From Pratylenchus scribneri (Eukaryota; Nematoda; Chromadorea; Rhabditida; Pratylenchidae): a stretch of DNA of 64,000 bases. The position numbers and the translations under genes are program-made. The DNA is taken from contig JAQSEB010000086.1 of the NCBI GenBank assembly GCA_030063045.1, positions 868,001-932,000 on the forward strand, written 5' to 3'. Shown in pieces: positions 13,345 through 24,600 of the stretch. The notes under the pieces are model-generated. The model worked only from the letters and a program-made list of their open reading frames with translations. It did not search any database and was not told the origin of the DNA. The number at the start of each line of letters is the position of its first letter. Positions within the stretch are counted from its first letter, which is position 1.

Positions 13345-13632
13345 CATCTATATCTCAACAAGGCAGATATACCATTTTAAAGGTCTGAAATTCCTCTAGA
13401 AAATGACTAAATTAAATTAAAGAATTCTTAAATTGGAATATTTGAAAAATTAGAAATCTAACGAGAGGTAGATATCAATCTTAGCTACTCAGGGAAAATG
13501 ACATTTTTTTTCAAAAGTAATTTAAAATTAAAAAAATTATTTCAGCCACTTTTTGGAGAACATTCAGTTCTTCAAAAGACACATTGCCTTCCCAGGTCGG
13601 CCTTTTAGCCTCATTTGAGAATTTTGGGCCAG
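13345..13632. repeat. Family A MITE, diverged copy
   Basis: Both arms are recognisable (ATACCATTTTAAAG; AGCCACTTTTTGGAGAACAT), about 60 bp after the foldback element. Confidence 0.6.
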
Positions 13633-14083
13633 AAATCAATCTAAATGACGAATTTTCCTTCTCACTGGTCTCTATTTTTTGATGCGCTTATTTTTGTAAA
13701 AATTTTTATATATTTTGGAAAAAAGTGCCGAGAAAATTAATATTTGGATTTTATTTTGAATGAAAATTTGGGGAATTCTCCATTCCATTTTATGATTTTT
13801 CATGAATGCCAAATTTTTGGGTTTTCCTGGAATTTGGGTGCCGCCAATTTTGAATTTTTGGCCTCCCCAAAAAAACAAATGAATCCAAAATAAGAAAAGC
13901 TTAAAAAAGCGACTGGCCCGGCATTCTACAATTCAAAAAGGGGCAAAGTCTAAAATGGAAATTTTTTTGTTGTTTTTTTGGGACGCAAAATTGGGGAGGC
14001 AAAAAAGAATACCGGACAAAATTTGCCATAGAATGGAAAAAAGAAAGGCCATTGGCCATAGAAAATAGGCTAGCCGGTAGCCG
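13633..14083. other. No gene found
   Basis: No exon, repeat family or structured signal was recognised. Confidence 0.4.
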
Positions 14084-14392
14084 CCTTTTGCGGACTCGCC
14101 AATTGCGGATGAAACGGTTTAATGCCATCATTAGTGGTAAAGCTAGTGTGACATTGTTTATGGCATTTTATTAGTCATAAAATTAGCTACAAAATGACAT
14201 CAAAAGCTTTGAACAATATTGAATATTTAAAATGTTAAGGCCAAAAAACCGTTGGTTTAATTAAAATTGTGTCTTTATGGGCAGTTTTTGGCCATAACCC
14301 GTAATAAAATACCATAAACATGCCACACTATCTTTACCATGAATGGCACCAAACCGTTTCGTCCGCAAGTGGCGGGTCCGCAAAAGGCGTAA
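14084..14392. repeat. Foldback MITE, about 95-bp arms
   Basis: The left arm runs inward from CCGCCTTTTGCGGACTCGCC through AAACGGTTTAATGCCATCAT to GTTTATGGCATTTTATTA. The right arm is its complement, ending GGGTCCGCAAAAGGCG. A related single arm lies at 17022-17108. The edges suggest a TA-type target, but I cannot fix it. Confidence 0.75.
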
Positions 14393-15883
14393 TACGTAGT
14401 AAATAAGCACGGAATAATTTTGGGGGAAAGGGGCAAAGTTAGCTGCTGAATATGCCATCGCCTAATTTATCAAATGAATCCGACTTATCGGACCGGAAAG
14501 CTTGTTTTGGGTCCAATAGAATATGATGAGAATGGAACTAATAATAAGTATAGATAGCCATCCATAACCCATAATTGGGTGGAAGGAGGGTGCATGTGGT
14601 CGGTTCCGGAAGATTGGAGAGAAAAGGCGAGAAAAAGGCGAGAATGAAACAAAGAATAATATGCAGCAATAATAATTGGAGTAAAAGGCAGATTATTGTT
14701 GGTTGGATTCCAGGAAAATGCGAATGCCAGCATTCAATTGTGCCGATGCCGAGTTCTTTTTTTTCAATAATTTCAGAAAAAAGTGGCTTCACATAAAAAT
14801 TGGCTTATAAAAAATGGCTGAATATGAATGGCATCGGAAATATAGGAATATAAAGAAATAGAGAGTAGAGACCTGATTTTTGAATTTTACATATTTCATT
14901 TCGAAAGAAGCCAGTATGGGCAATTTGTATTTTTCCTTGTCGAAGCAAAAAATTAATTAGAATTTTTTTTTGTAGAAAATGAAGTTATTTGGAAAATTTT
15001 CTAGAATGGCAATTTTTCGTATTTTATTACCTAAAAGCATCTCTTCGAATTCGAATGTTTCAGGCAGTTTCGAATTTTTACAATTTTTTAATTCCAGTGA
15101 ATTTGACTTTTTTGGATATAAGAAAATTGGCTTTATTTTTTAATCCACAGAATTTGTATATTAAAATAATAATAAAAATTTCCTAGAGAATTTGAAGCTA
15201 AAATAAATTAAAATTCTTACAAAAAAATTAAATAAATTCCCTAACTAAGGAATTTTTTATCTATTCAAATATTTTTTATACTTTGAACGGGACAATTTTC
15301 ATCTTTTTATTCTTCAAAATTGTGTCTCCCACTCGAATATTTTTTGGAATTGCCGTATTTTCAGCAGATTCTTTTTTGTGTATAAAAATGTTTTTTAGCC
15401 ACAGCCATTATTTCGACAATTGTTTATTTCGAATTCAAAAGTCTCTTCAATTTTTTGCATTTGAATGGATAAAAAAATGCCATTCCATCTTCAATCTTTG
15501 GATTTTTTTGCCTTTCCCTCAAAATTGGATGTTGCTTTCTCCTTTTTTCGACGTGTTGACATAAAAAATGCCATTTTTAGGATTTGGACGCCTGAGGGGA
15601 CAAATAAAAGAACAAGCGAAAATGGCGAGGCCAATTCCAGGAAAATGTTCTGCGCCCCGAGTCCTTCCTATTTTTGGGCCCTTTTTGAATAAATGAATGA
15701 ATGGGAGGGATGTTCCCTTTTGATGGAAATGGGGATTGAGGCGGCATTGGCACAGAATGTTAATGAGGGACAAAAAATGCGAATGGAAAGTTGCCACATT
15801 GGCCAATTTGGAGAGCTCATTTTAGAACGCGGCCTCTTGAATGAAGAACAAAAAAATGCCCCGGGAACATTTTTCCAGGAATT
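14393..15883. other. No gene found
   Basis: AT-rich sequence with several medium open frames on both strands (14485-14796, 15283-15806). None shows domain motifs or consistent splice sites. Confidence 0.45.
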
Positions 15884-15904
15884 CCCCCCCCCCCCCCCCC
15901 CCCC
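15884..15904 (+). repeat. Poly-C tract, 21 C
   Basis: Twenty-one consecutive C (poly-G on the minus strand), the longest homopolymer of its kind here. Confidence 0.95.
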
Positions 15905-16006
15905 TCCTAAAAATGGATAATAATGGGAAATATAAAGAGGGGGATTAGGGGATAAATAAATAGATGGATGGATGGGGGGAATCGGAAATATAAATCTATT
16001 AGGAGG

Positions 16007-16240
16007 GGTATATAATTTGTCATGGTTTAGTCAACAATTAAAGGGTATTAAACGGTTTAAACTAGAGACCGGCACCGGTCCGGATCCCGCGCCGGATTTT
16101 GCGGGACCGGATTTTGCGGATCCGTCCCGCAAAAAATTGGAGAAAAAAAAATCGGTCCGGAATCCCGCAGATGACATTTTGCAGGTCTCTAGTTTAAACC
16201 CATTTTGGTTTAATGGTTCAAAACTAAATTAGAATTGGTT
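16007..16240. repeat. Family B MITE with nested hAT insertion
   Basis: Family B copies share a core unit of about 45 bp (GGTTTAAACCGTTTAATACC ... TTGTTGACCAAACC), flanked by ACAAATTATATACCATTCAA and TTCAAAACTAAGTTAGAATTG. This copy has one core unit, interrupted at its GTTTAAAC by a 129-bp insertion. It is the leftmost family B copy. Confidence 0.85.
16063..16191. mobile_element. Small hAT-type element, 8-bp TSD
   Basis: A 129-bp insertion begins TAGAGACC and ends GGTCTCTA. It is flanked on each side by the 8-bp duplication GTTTAAAC (16055-16062 and 16192-16199). Intact family B copies carry this sequence only once, so the empty site is known from within the window. An 8-bp duplication fits the hAT superfamily. 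The interior is GC-rich with repeated GGATTTTGCGG / GGTCCGG motifs and no ORF. Confidence 0.85.
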
Positions 16241-18370
16241 AAACCCAAATAAAAATATGAAGTTTATCTACAGGAATAAGATTTATTAAGGGACAAAAAT
16301 CACTGAAATGTTAAAATCTTTTAATCATTTTCAGCATTTTTTAAATAAATAATTTTTATAAAGCAGAGGATTAAATAGATTAATTAATAATTACGTACAA
16401 ATTCTATGCTAGTCACTTCGTCCAAAATTTGGGTCTATTTTTTTGTCCAATTTAAGTTAATTTTTTGCTACATTTTTCCATTCATTTGCTTTTTTCATTT
16501 TTTTTATTCAATTGGGTAAAAAGATGGCTAAAAGCGAATATTAAATTTTATATTTTATTCCAATTTTGGCCATTTTTTTTATTGACGTCAATAGACAGAG
16601 AATATGGAGAATGGATGGGTAAAGGGGAAGAGCATATGGCCGCAAAAAAATGAAAATTCCAAAGGTCAATAAAAATTCATTCTAAAATTAATGGCAAATT
16701 GATTCGGGCCAAAGGCTCTTTTAGAAGCGTCTGGCAGGTTCAAAATGAATGGGTGGCATTTAAAAGACCACCAAATTTGGATTTTTTTATTTGGACAGCC
16801 TTTGAAACTGTGATATGTGAACTGCGAATGAGGCAAAAGTAAAAAAGGCAGTAATGAAGAGCAGAGGGATATGAGTATGAGGTAGGGGCGGATAAATGGT
16901 CTTGGGGAAGAATTGGCCTAAAAATAATCACATGGAAGATTAATTCCAAGATAGTTTTTTGAAATTCACATAAATTCTCATTGAGTTGGTTAAATAAATT
17001 AAATATATAAAAAAATTCTATAAACAATGCCACTCCAGCTTTACCACCTTCGGCTCCAGATCGTTTCGTCCGTAAGTGTCGGGTCCGCAAGCGTCGCAGT
17101 AGGCTTTCATTTAACACAAAATTTACAAAAATTCTTTTAATTCATGAAACGTTTTAAAGCTTGGCAAGCTCAGCCAGCATCTTCTAGTCAAAAAAATGCA
17201 ATTATATTTTTAATTATAATTTTGTTAATTTTAAATTAATCAAATTACTTTAAACTTCATTTAATAGGCCTAATCCATGGCTTTAATTTGATATAAAATT
17301 CAGTAAAATAGCTTCAATTATTAACTCATTATAAAGCTTCTCGCCGGACAGCCTACTGGAGAAATCAAGCCGCCCAATTTTTTTATCATAATTTTGCGAA
17401 TTTTAAAAACCAATCAAATTACTTTGCACTTCTGCTGCGGTTAGATACACCTCATTCATGGCTTTAATTTGATATAAAAATTATTAAATTATTCAATTCT
17501 TAAAGTATTATAAAGCTTTGAAATTACTCCCGAGAAATATGAATGTGCCCCCATCATTCATTTTTGGGCTTTTGGTGAACAGTGAACACGGGAAATTGGT
17601 GGAAAATTGGTTGAAAAATGAAGAGGCAATAATAGAAAGATGGAAAGGATGAAGAGGATTTTGGATGAAATGAATGGATGTGGGGGACAGTGAATCACGA
17701 AGAAAGATGGATTCGCGCACAGCCGCCAAATCCGCGCACCCCACCCGAAAAAAATTCCCACCCAAAATGGATGTGTCAATCTTCTTCCTTAATGCTCTTT
17801 TTTCTGCGTCGAGATGTGTTCCCTTTGCCGTTTTTTTAGGTGGGGCATAAATGTCTTTGTGGAAAAAATGCGATGATGTCGAGAACACTTTTTTGGGTTA
17901 ACTAACGGTACAAAGATATAAAATCAATCTTTCAACTGAATATTAGCTTTAATATTAGTAAATTTTTATAGCTCTGATTTGGATGAATTGAACGGAGAAA
18001 AAACTAATGGAATTTATGAGAATTGTAAAAAAAATATGACCAAAAAGTGATAAAATTGTCAAAAATCTGCTATTTAGAGTTACAACGAAATTTTCAATTT
18101 TTAAAATGAAAATTAATTTTAAATTTAGTAAATATAAATATGCTACCATTTTTTAAGCCTGATTTGGATGAATTGATTAAAATAGAATTATTGAAATTGT
18201 AAATTATGACAAAAAAAAAAGGAAAAAAACAAACAAAATTTAGAAATTTAGTTTTAAGTTTATAAATATTTTAAAATTCTGCAATATTAATATTTGATGC
18301 AGGAAATTTGGATGTGTAAAATTCGGGTCAACGTATAGGAATGAGGTAGTTTATTAAAAAATAGCATGTA
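16241..18370. other. No confident gene
   Basis: Holds a single foldback arm (17022-17108) and a two-copy repeat (17160-17520). A GC-richer minus-strand open frame at 17690-17888 (contains AKGTHLDAEKRALRKKIDTS) looks weakly coding but has no partner exon. Confidence 0.45.
17160..17520. repeat. Two-copy diverged tandem repeat, about 190 bp
   Basis: Two units share AATCAAATTACTTT, CATGGCTTTAATTTGATATA and ATTATAAAGCTT. Related units occur three times at 45080-45560. Confidence 0.55.
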
Positions 18371-18851
18371 CGGAGAAATGGATGGTATTTAATTTGGCAA
18401 ATAAATTATTGAAAATGGCAAATAGAGTATTTAATTTGGCAAATAGGATTTTATGTCGTAAAAGTATTGAAAATGGCAAATAAATTATTGAAAATGGCAA
18501 AAAGAGTATTTAATTTGGCAAATAGAAATACAATTATTATCGCTCACTATAATCGGTTCAAACCGGTTTCAATACTTACCCAAACTGGTTTAAAATATTT
18601 TTTATGATAAAAACCACTTATTTTCTACCTGAATAATAATTATAATAAAGAAGGCGTCTATAAAAACAATTGGAAAATTCAAATATTTATCGACTTCATG
18701 CAATATAAAATAATAATAAGCTCCTGATCAAAATGTTATACCAGTGAAATAAAAAAGACTGAATTAATAATGGATAATTGAGCAATATAATAATGAATAG
18801 AAAGTCAAAAATTGAGTATTATAATGTCGAATAAAATAGATTGAAAAATTG

Positions 18852-19981
18852 TTAATTATGCATCAATGCCGTTCCTCCATGCACCTTCTTTGGACGGCCA
18901 CGTTTGCGTTTCTTCTCGATCAATTCAGCCGTCACTTCGGGTGGATATTCTGCCAATCCATCGGAGCACATCCACATCACTGCATGCTCACAGGCCTTTT
19001 TTCTGGCTCCTTCATAGCAATTGCACTTGTAGCAATCTTAGTTTGTAAAATGGCCAATTTTTAAAATAAATTTTTAACCAGATTACCTTGCCAAAATTCG
19101 CATGGTTCAACAATGTGGAATTTTGTCCTGAGTGCCGTTGTCCAAATTCTATAAATGTTTTTAATTTATTAATTTTATATTAACCGTGGTTTTTAGTCAA
19201 TTTGGGATTAAAATATTTTTGAATGGTAAGTTAGCTGGCTGTATCAATTTATATAGGGCCTGCCGACAATTCCGCATCAACAATTCCTCAACCGACAATT
19301 CGGCACTGTTTTTGGCATTTTTTCCTAGTCCTAACACTAGATCCCATGCTGGCCTAGCCTAGCCCCAGCCTAATTAAGCCGGTTTAAAAACAAATAACTG
19401 GTTGCGGAATTGTCGACATACGAATAAATTTGTTTATAATCAAAATTTGGCAAAACACTCATAAAAATGCAATTATTTCATTTTGTAAAAAGGCAATTTC
19501 TAGGCCAATAAAATTGCTATATAGATTGATATATAATCCAGATCGATTTCGATTTTAGATCAGACTTGGTCCCAATTATCGAAAAATCCAATGTTTAATT
19601 AATAAATTAATTTTGAACCTTTGATTGCTTTTGATGATCCAATTGAACACTCATTATTGTTTCGGCAGTGAATTCACCATTTTCCACCATTTTCACTATT
19701 GGCAAACCATCAAATGTGCCACTTTGCTATAAAAAATTAAAACCAATTAGTGAAAATTGCCAAACCGAATTTTCCATCACCGTCATTTGGTATTGTTGCC
19801 TTTCTAAATCTTCTCTTTTATTTTTTGCTTTCAATTTAGCATTTTCTTTTCGCAATTCCGCCATTTCCTCTTTCAATTTTGAATTTTCCTTGCGCACTTC
19901 TGCCATTTCCTTCTGCAATCTGGTATAATTCTGCTGCAATTTTCCATATTTGTTGCTCATTTCCAAGTAATTTTTCTTCAT
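18852..19981 (-). CDS. MULE-borne coiled-coil / SWIM zinc-finger protein
   Basis: Read from the first ATG (19979-19981), the first exon encodes a heptad-rich coiled coil with repeated RLQKEMAEVRKENSKLKEEM-type blocks. A 39-nt intron joins it in phase to a second exon ending HQKQSK near 19630. Exons 19087-19148 and 18852-19036 join in phase and end in a SWIM zinc finger (KCNCYEGARKKACEH, CxCx8CxH) followed by a basic tail KKRKRGRPKK that resembles an AT-hook. SWIM fingers are typical of MULE transposases, where they are thought to bind DNA. The coiled-coil and SWIM parts do not join in phase, so an exon is missing or was destroyed by the nested insertion at 19258-19425. The coiled coil may be a captured host segment or belong to the element. 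No DDE catalytic domain was seen. Confidence 0.7.
19258..19425. repeat. Foldback element nested in the MULE, CTAG-rich loop
   Basis: Inverted arms contain GCCGACAATTCCGCA and TGCGGAATTGTCGACA. The loop at 19325-19378 carries CCTAGTCCTAACACTAG and CCTAGCCTAGCCCCAGCC (family D type). It lies in the gap between the coiled-coil and SWIM exons. Confidence 0.7.
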
Positions 19982-20520
19982 AATAGTTTGATGATCTGAT
20001 GGTTTTATCAATTAATTATCTGCATGAGAATAGAGAAAGCAAAATTAAAATAAAAAAGAATTTTATTATTTTAACCATAAAAAATATTTTAAACCAGTTT
20101 GGGTAAGTATTGAAACCGGTTTGAACCGATTATAGTGAGCGATAATAATTGTATTTCTATTTGCCAAATTAAATACTCTTTTTGCCATTTTCAATAATTT
20201 ATTTGCCATTTTCAATACTTTTACGACATAAAATCCTATTTGCCAAATTAAATACTCTATTTGCCATTTTCAATAATTTATTTGCCAAATTAAATATTTC
20301 CCCGGAGAAATTGGTAAAATTAGAATGGGAAAATTAATGTGATTGGCATTGTCAGTATCCATTTCTTGGCAAACTCATCGGTAAAATGTTTGCCATTTGT
20401 TGTGTAAAAATTCAGAAAAAAAAAACTTAATTGAGAAAGAAGATTGAATTGTTGTCCGGTATGTCATTCTAGGCGAATTTTACAAGAACGAATTTCAATT
20501 AAAGCAATTCAACAATAATG

Positions 20521-21150
20521 ATTTACTATATTTTTTATTTTATTAATATACCCTCATATTGATTTTTTATGAATTTCTAAACAATGGCCCCAAATTCAAT
20601 TATGCCTAGGGTATATTTGACATTTTCTGGGCTTGGATTTGAATTTTTTGAAATTCTTTCTGTAGAATCATATTCCCCATCAAAAAATACAGTCCTATAT
20701 TTTTTATTTTATTAATATACCCTCATATTGATTTTTTATGAATTTTTGAATATATTATATCCATATATGGGGTATTTAAGGGGTTTGAAACATTTTATGG
20801 CCTAGGTTTTGAACTTTTTGGAATTTTTTTAATTCCATCGTATTCTCCTTCTAATTCTACAGGCGAACGTCAATTTATTTTTATTCAATTCATCCATATT
20901 GATTTTTTATGAATTTTTATATATATTATATCCATATATGGGGTATTTAAGGGGTTTGAAACATTTTATGGCCTAGGTTTTGAACTTTTTGGAATTTTTT
21001 TAATTCCATCATATTCTCCATCAAATTCTACAGGCGAACGTCAATTTATTTTTATTCAATTCATCCATATTGATTTTTTATGAATTTCTTAAAAATAACC
21101 CCAAATTCAATTTTGCCTAGGGTATATTTGACATTTTCTGGACTCCAATT
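20521..21150. repeat. Tandem repeat, about 175-bp unit, 3.5 copies
   Basis: Units recur near 20529, 20697, 20876 and 21049. They share CATATTGATTTTTTATGAAT, a TTAAGGGGTTTGAAACATTT or GGGTATATTTGACATTTTCT block, and GGCCTAGGTTTTGAACTTTT. Units 2 and 3 are nearly identical over 150 bp; the outer units are more diverged. The array starts about 200 bp from the MULE. Confidence 0.85.
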
Positions 21151-21674
21151 ATCAATAGACCAACACCTAAACCACCGAATTGTCCACTTCCATTTCCTCC
21201 GCCTACAATTTTTCAGCATTCAACCTAATTCGACTCCACCTCCCAATCACAATTGTCTACTCTCTCAATTACTTCCATGGATCTCATTCTCATCTATTCA
21301 AATATATTACTATAATTTGATCATTTTTTTTACGAATCCATAAATAATTTTTAATAATAATTTTCTTGCCTGAAAATATAATAATTAGCAAATAAAAAAT
21401 AAAAATTTTTCTTCACTTTGTTATTTTATTCATATAAGCCATATGGCGTTATTCAATATTCAAATTATTTTATTATTCTTCATTTTACATTAAAAAAATA
21501 TATAAATATTGGGGAGAAAAATAAAAATCAATGGAATTTGGAATTAAATATATATGAACATGAGATGCGAATGTGATATGGAAATTGGAAATGAAAAAAT
21601 GGAGGGAATAAATTGGCCAATTATTTATATTATGCCACAATTTCCAATGCTCCGTTTAAGCCATTTTGTGCGTA

Positions 21675-24600
21675 TCAGCAAGCAAATTTCAAATGGCCAT
21701 TTTGTTGGTGCATTGGCGATGGAAGTGGACAATGCAATCCTCCATTGACGGCGGCCAATGCCATTCCGCCGGTGCCACCGCCGTTCATATTTCCTCTAGT
21801 TGACGAAGGCGGTGTTATGGACAAACTGATTGAGGGCCTATAAATTATATGATTAATTAATTTTAATTCCTATCAAAATATTTATTTTTGGCGTATTTAA
21901 TGCCATACAATGAAAGGGGATCTTAACCGTTATTTTGGTCATATCTCAATAAGGAAGCAACCAATTCAGAAGAAGGCAATATTCCTTTTGAAAGCCCAAA
22001 ATGTCCTCTAAAAAGTGGCTGGCTGGCTTTTTTAAAATTTAATTCAATCAACTTTTTTAAAAGTTTTATGTCTTTGAGTGTAATAAACCTGTATATTTTG
22101 AGAAAAAGAAAGCTGTTTATTTTACAAAATATACTAATTTTTCAAAAATTTAGAAAAGCCACTTTTTAGAGGACATTTAGGTCTTTAAAATGGCATATCG
22201 CCTTCCTAAATTGGTTGCTTCCTTGTTGAGATATGACCAAAAAGCTAATTAAATTGCACTTAAACTCCCCTCTCACCTATGCTGTGCCACGCCCAATGAG
22301 CAGGCTCGTTTTGAGCGCATAAAATTTTCGTTGTTATTCCCATTTGGCATTTGTGCATTTGCCTCCATTCCGGCATCGCCCGGTGGACTCCCTCCTTTTG
22401 TTGGTGGGGAATTTTGTCCCCGATTTATGCCCGGCAAAATGGCGGAAGAGAAAGAACCGCCGGTATGTTGGACACGATGAAGCGATTGAATGGAGGCATC
22501 ACGGGAGGCCAAAATTGGAGCAGCCGATGAGGAATTCAACATTGCGCTGAAAATATTTTTTATTAAAATATATTTGAAAATTTTTCCAGAGAATTCAATT
22601 GGAAGTATATTAATAAAAAAATGAATTTATCCAAAAATTCTCTAGTCGAAAAAATTAAATTTTTAAGGCCTTAAAAAATTGGCCAAATCCAGCCTTTTTT
22701 TAAACGTGGCCAAAAGCCAGGCCATTATTTAAATCTTATCATAAGCCTAATAACAGTTTGTTGTGGCCATGTTTTATGGCCTCAAAGACATGAAAAATTT
22801 TAGAAAATTAATATTATTTCGAACTATTTTAGTTATTTTTTGTTTTGGCTACTAAAGGAATGCCACATTTGAATGAATAGTGGTTTAATTTTGTCCAATT
22901 TATGTCAATTTTTGTAAGTAAAAATGCCAACATTTACAATGAACAATTTAAATTTTGTATTTGTAAAAGTTGGCATTTTCTCACCAAGATTGTCAAATAT
23001 GTACTGGATAAGAAAGTATTTCATTTTCATATTTGGAATCCCCAAAATTTATTTAATTTTGAGATATTTTTAATATCCAATTTTTTATTTCCGTCCTCAC
23101 TTTTTTGCCAATTCCGTGTATTCTCCGGTGCTTCCCCTTGGCCGATATGGTGGCCCTCCATTGGGGGCCATCATTCCATTCATTGCCGTAATTGGTGTTG
23201 TGCTTGGCCGAGGCGACGCAAAGCAACTTCCATTGAAGGCACTCTACAAAAATTGGATATTATTTAATTTGTTCATGATTTAGCATAGTTCCCAAAAATT
23301 ATAGTTAAGTGATAATCTGGTCAAGAAGCATCATAAGATAATGTTTTGGTTTGGGTTTAACCAATTCTAACTTACTTTTGAACCATTAAACCGAAATGGG
23401 TTTAAACCGTTTAATACCCTTTAATTGTTGACCAAACCATGACAAATTATATACCATTCAATGCGTTTTGTGACCAGCTCTATCCAATTTTGGGTATATG
23501 GTTTGGGAATGTAGGAAAAAACCTTAAAACTTAAACCATATTTTGGTCCAAAATTAATATTTCCCTCATTTCCCTGAATATTTACCTCATTTCCATCGGT
23601 GGTAAGTTGTACGCCTGGTGCCGGCGAAAGTCGAAGGGAAATGGCCAAAAGGCGGGCACAACGATGGCGAAAGCCGCGCACATAAAAAATGAATACCCAA
23701 AAGTTGGTTGAGCAATTCTGTAAAGAAAATTTTGCAATTGATTTGATTTAATAAAAATTGTTTTTAATGTAAAGCATAGAGTCGTACAAAGGAAAAGCTT
23801 CTCAAATATCAACCTAAATGTGTCCAATTTTGATGAAATTTTGACTATAATATTTTTAGTAAATAGAATTTCGTTCACAGTTAAATTGCAATTTTTATCT
23901 GTTGAATTTGAATCCATCAAGCGGAAATTTTATAAAAATTAAAATATAAACAGAATTAATACTAGTAATTGTTAAAGTGTTTTATTAAAATTAAAATGCA
24001 TATTATGGATTAAAATTGGGCAATGACCGGACAATGTATAGAGATAATTTATTCTAATTGACGTTCGAAATTCTTGATCGCGATTTGAGATTTCTCTTGC
24101 ATTTTTTATTCCTCAAATTTGCTCACCAAAACCAATAATAAATTGGAGAAGTCGACCCAAAGAGTGGCCACCGGACTGGACATGAATGCTTCGTTGCCAA
24201 TGAATGTTTCGAACACATCCAAAACGGTTGGCAAAATGTCGGAAATAAGAAATTTGACAATTACAACCACCAACATCACATTTGCCCGATGCTCTTTTCT
24301 TTAAAAATGGGGCAAAACTGTAATTATCCGGGAATATGGAGATGGAAAAGGCTGATTGAGTATTTGTATTGGTTTTTTTAGCCATTTAGCTCAAAGAGGA
24401 AAATAAAAATTCTAAAAGATGATATGCCATTTAAAAGCCTTAAAGTGTCATCAAAAAAGTGGTTTTTATAAATTTAGAAACCTTACTTTTAAAATAGTTT
24501 GAAGTCTTTACGATTACTTTTCCGGGAATATAGAGGAGGCGTTTGATTCCCTGGGCCATTCTTTTGGCCATAATTCAACAAGGAAGCAACCAATTTTGAA

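Larger units (their letters stand above)
18380..20302 (-). mobile_element. Mutator-like element (MULE), 1.9 kb
   Basis: TIRs of about 220 bp lie at 18380-18606 and 20076-20302. Both begin with GG and share TATTTAATTTGGCAAATA after a few mismatches; the inner parts are almost identical, including GGTTCAAACCGGTTTCAATA. The element is flanked by the perfect 9-bp direct repeat CGGAGAAAT (18371-18379 and 20303-20311). Long TIRs plus a 9-bp duplication are the hallmark of MULEs. It carries a spliced minus-strand gene with a SWIM zinc finger, but there is no room for a full DDE transposase, so it is probably non-autonomous. A smaller foldback element (about 19258-19425) is nested inside. Confidence 0.88.

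Noticed and set aside
18849..19064. Plus-strand ORF over the MULE
   Set aside because: It is the antisense shadow of the SWIM zinc-finger exon on the minus strand.
22277..22546. Separate small gene on the plus strand at 22344-22550
   Set aside because: It is the antisense of GPCR exon 12, which joins its neighbours in phase.
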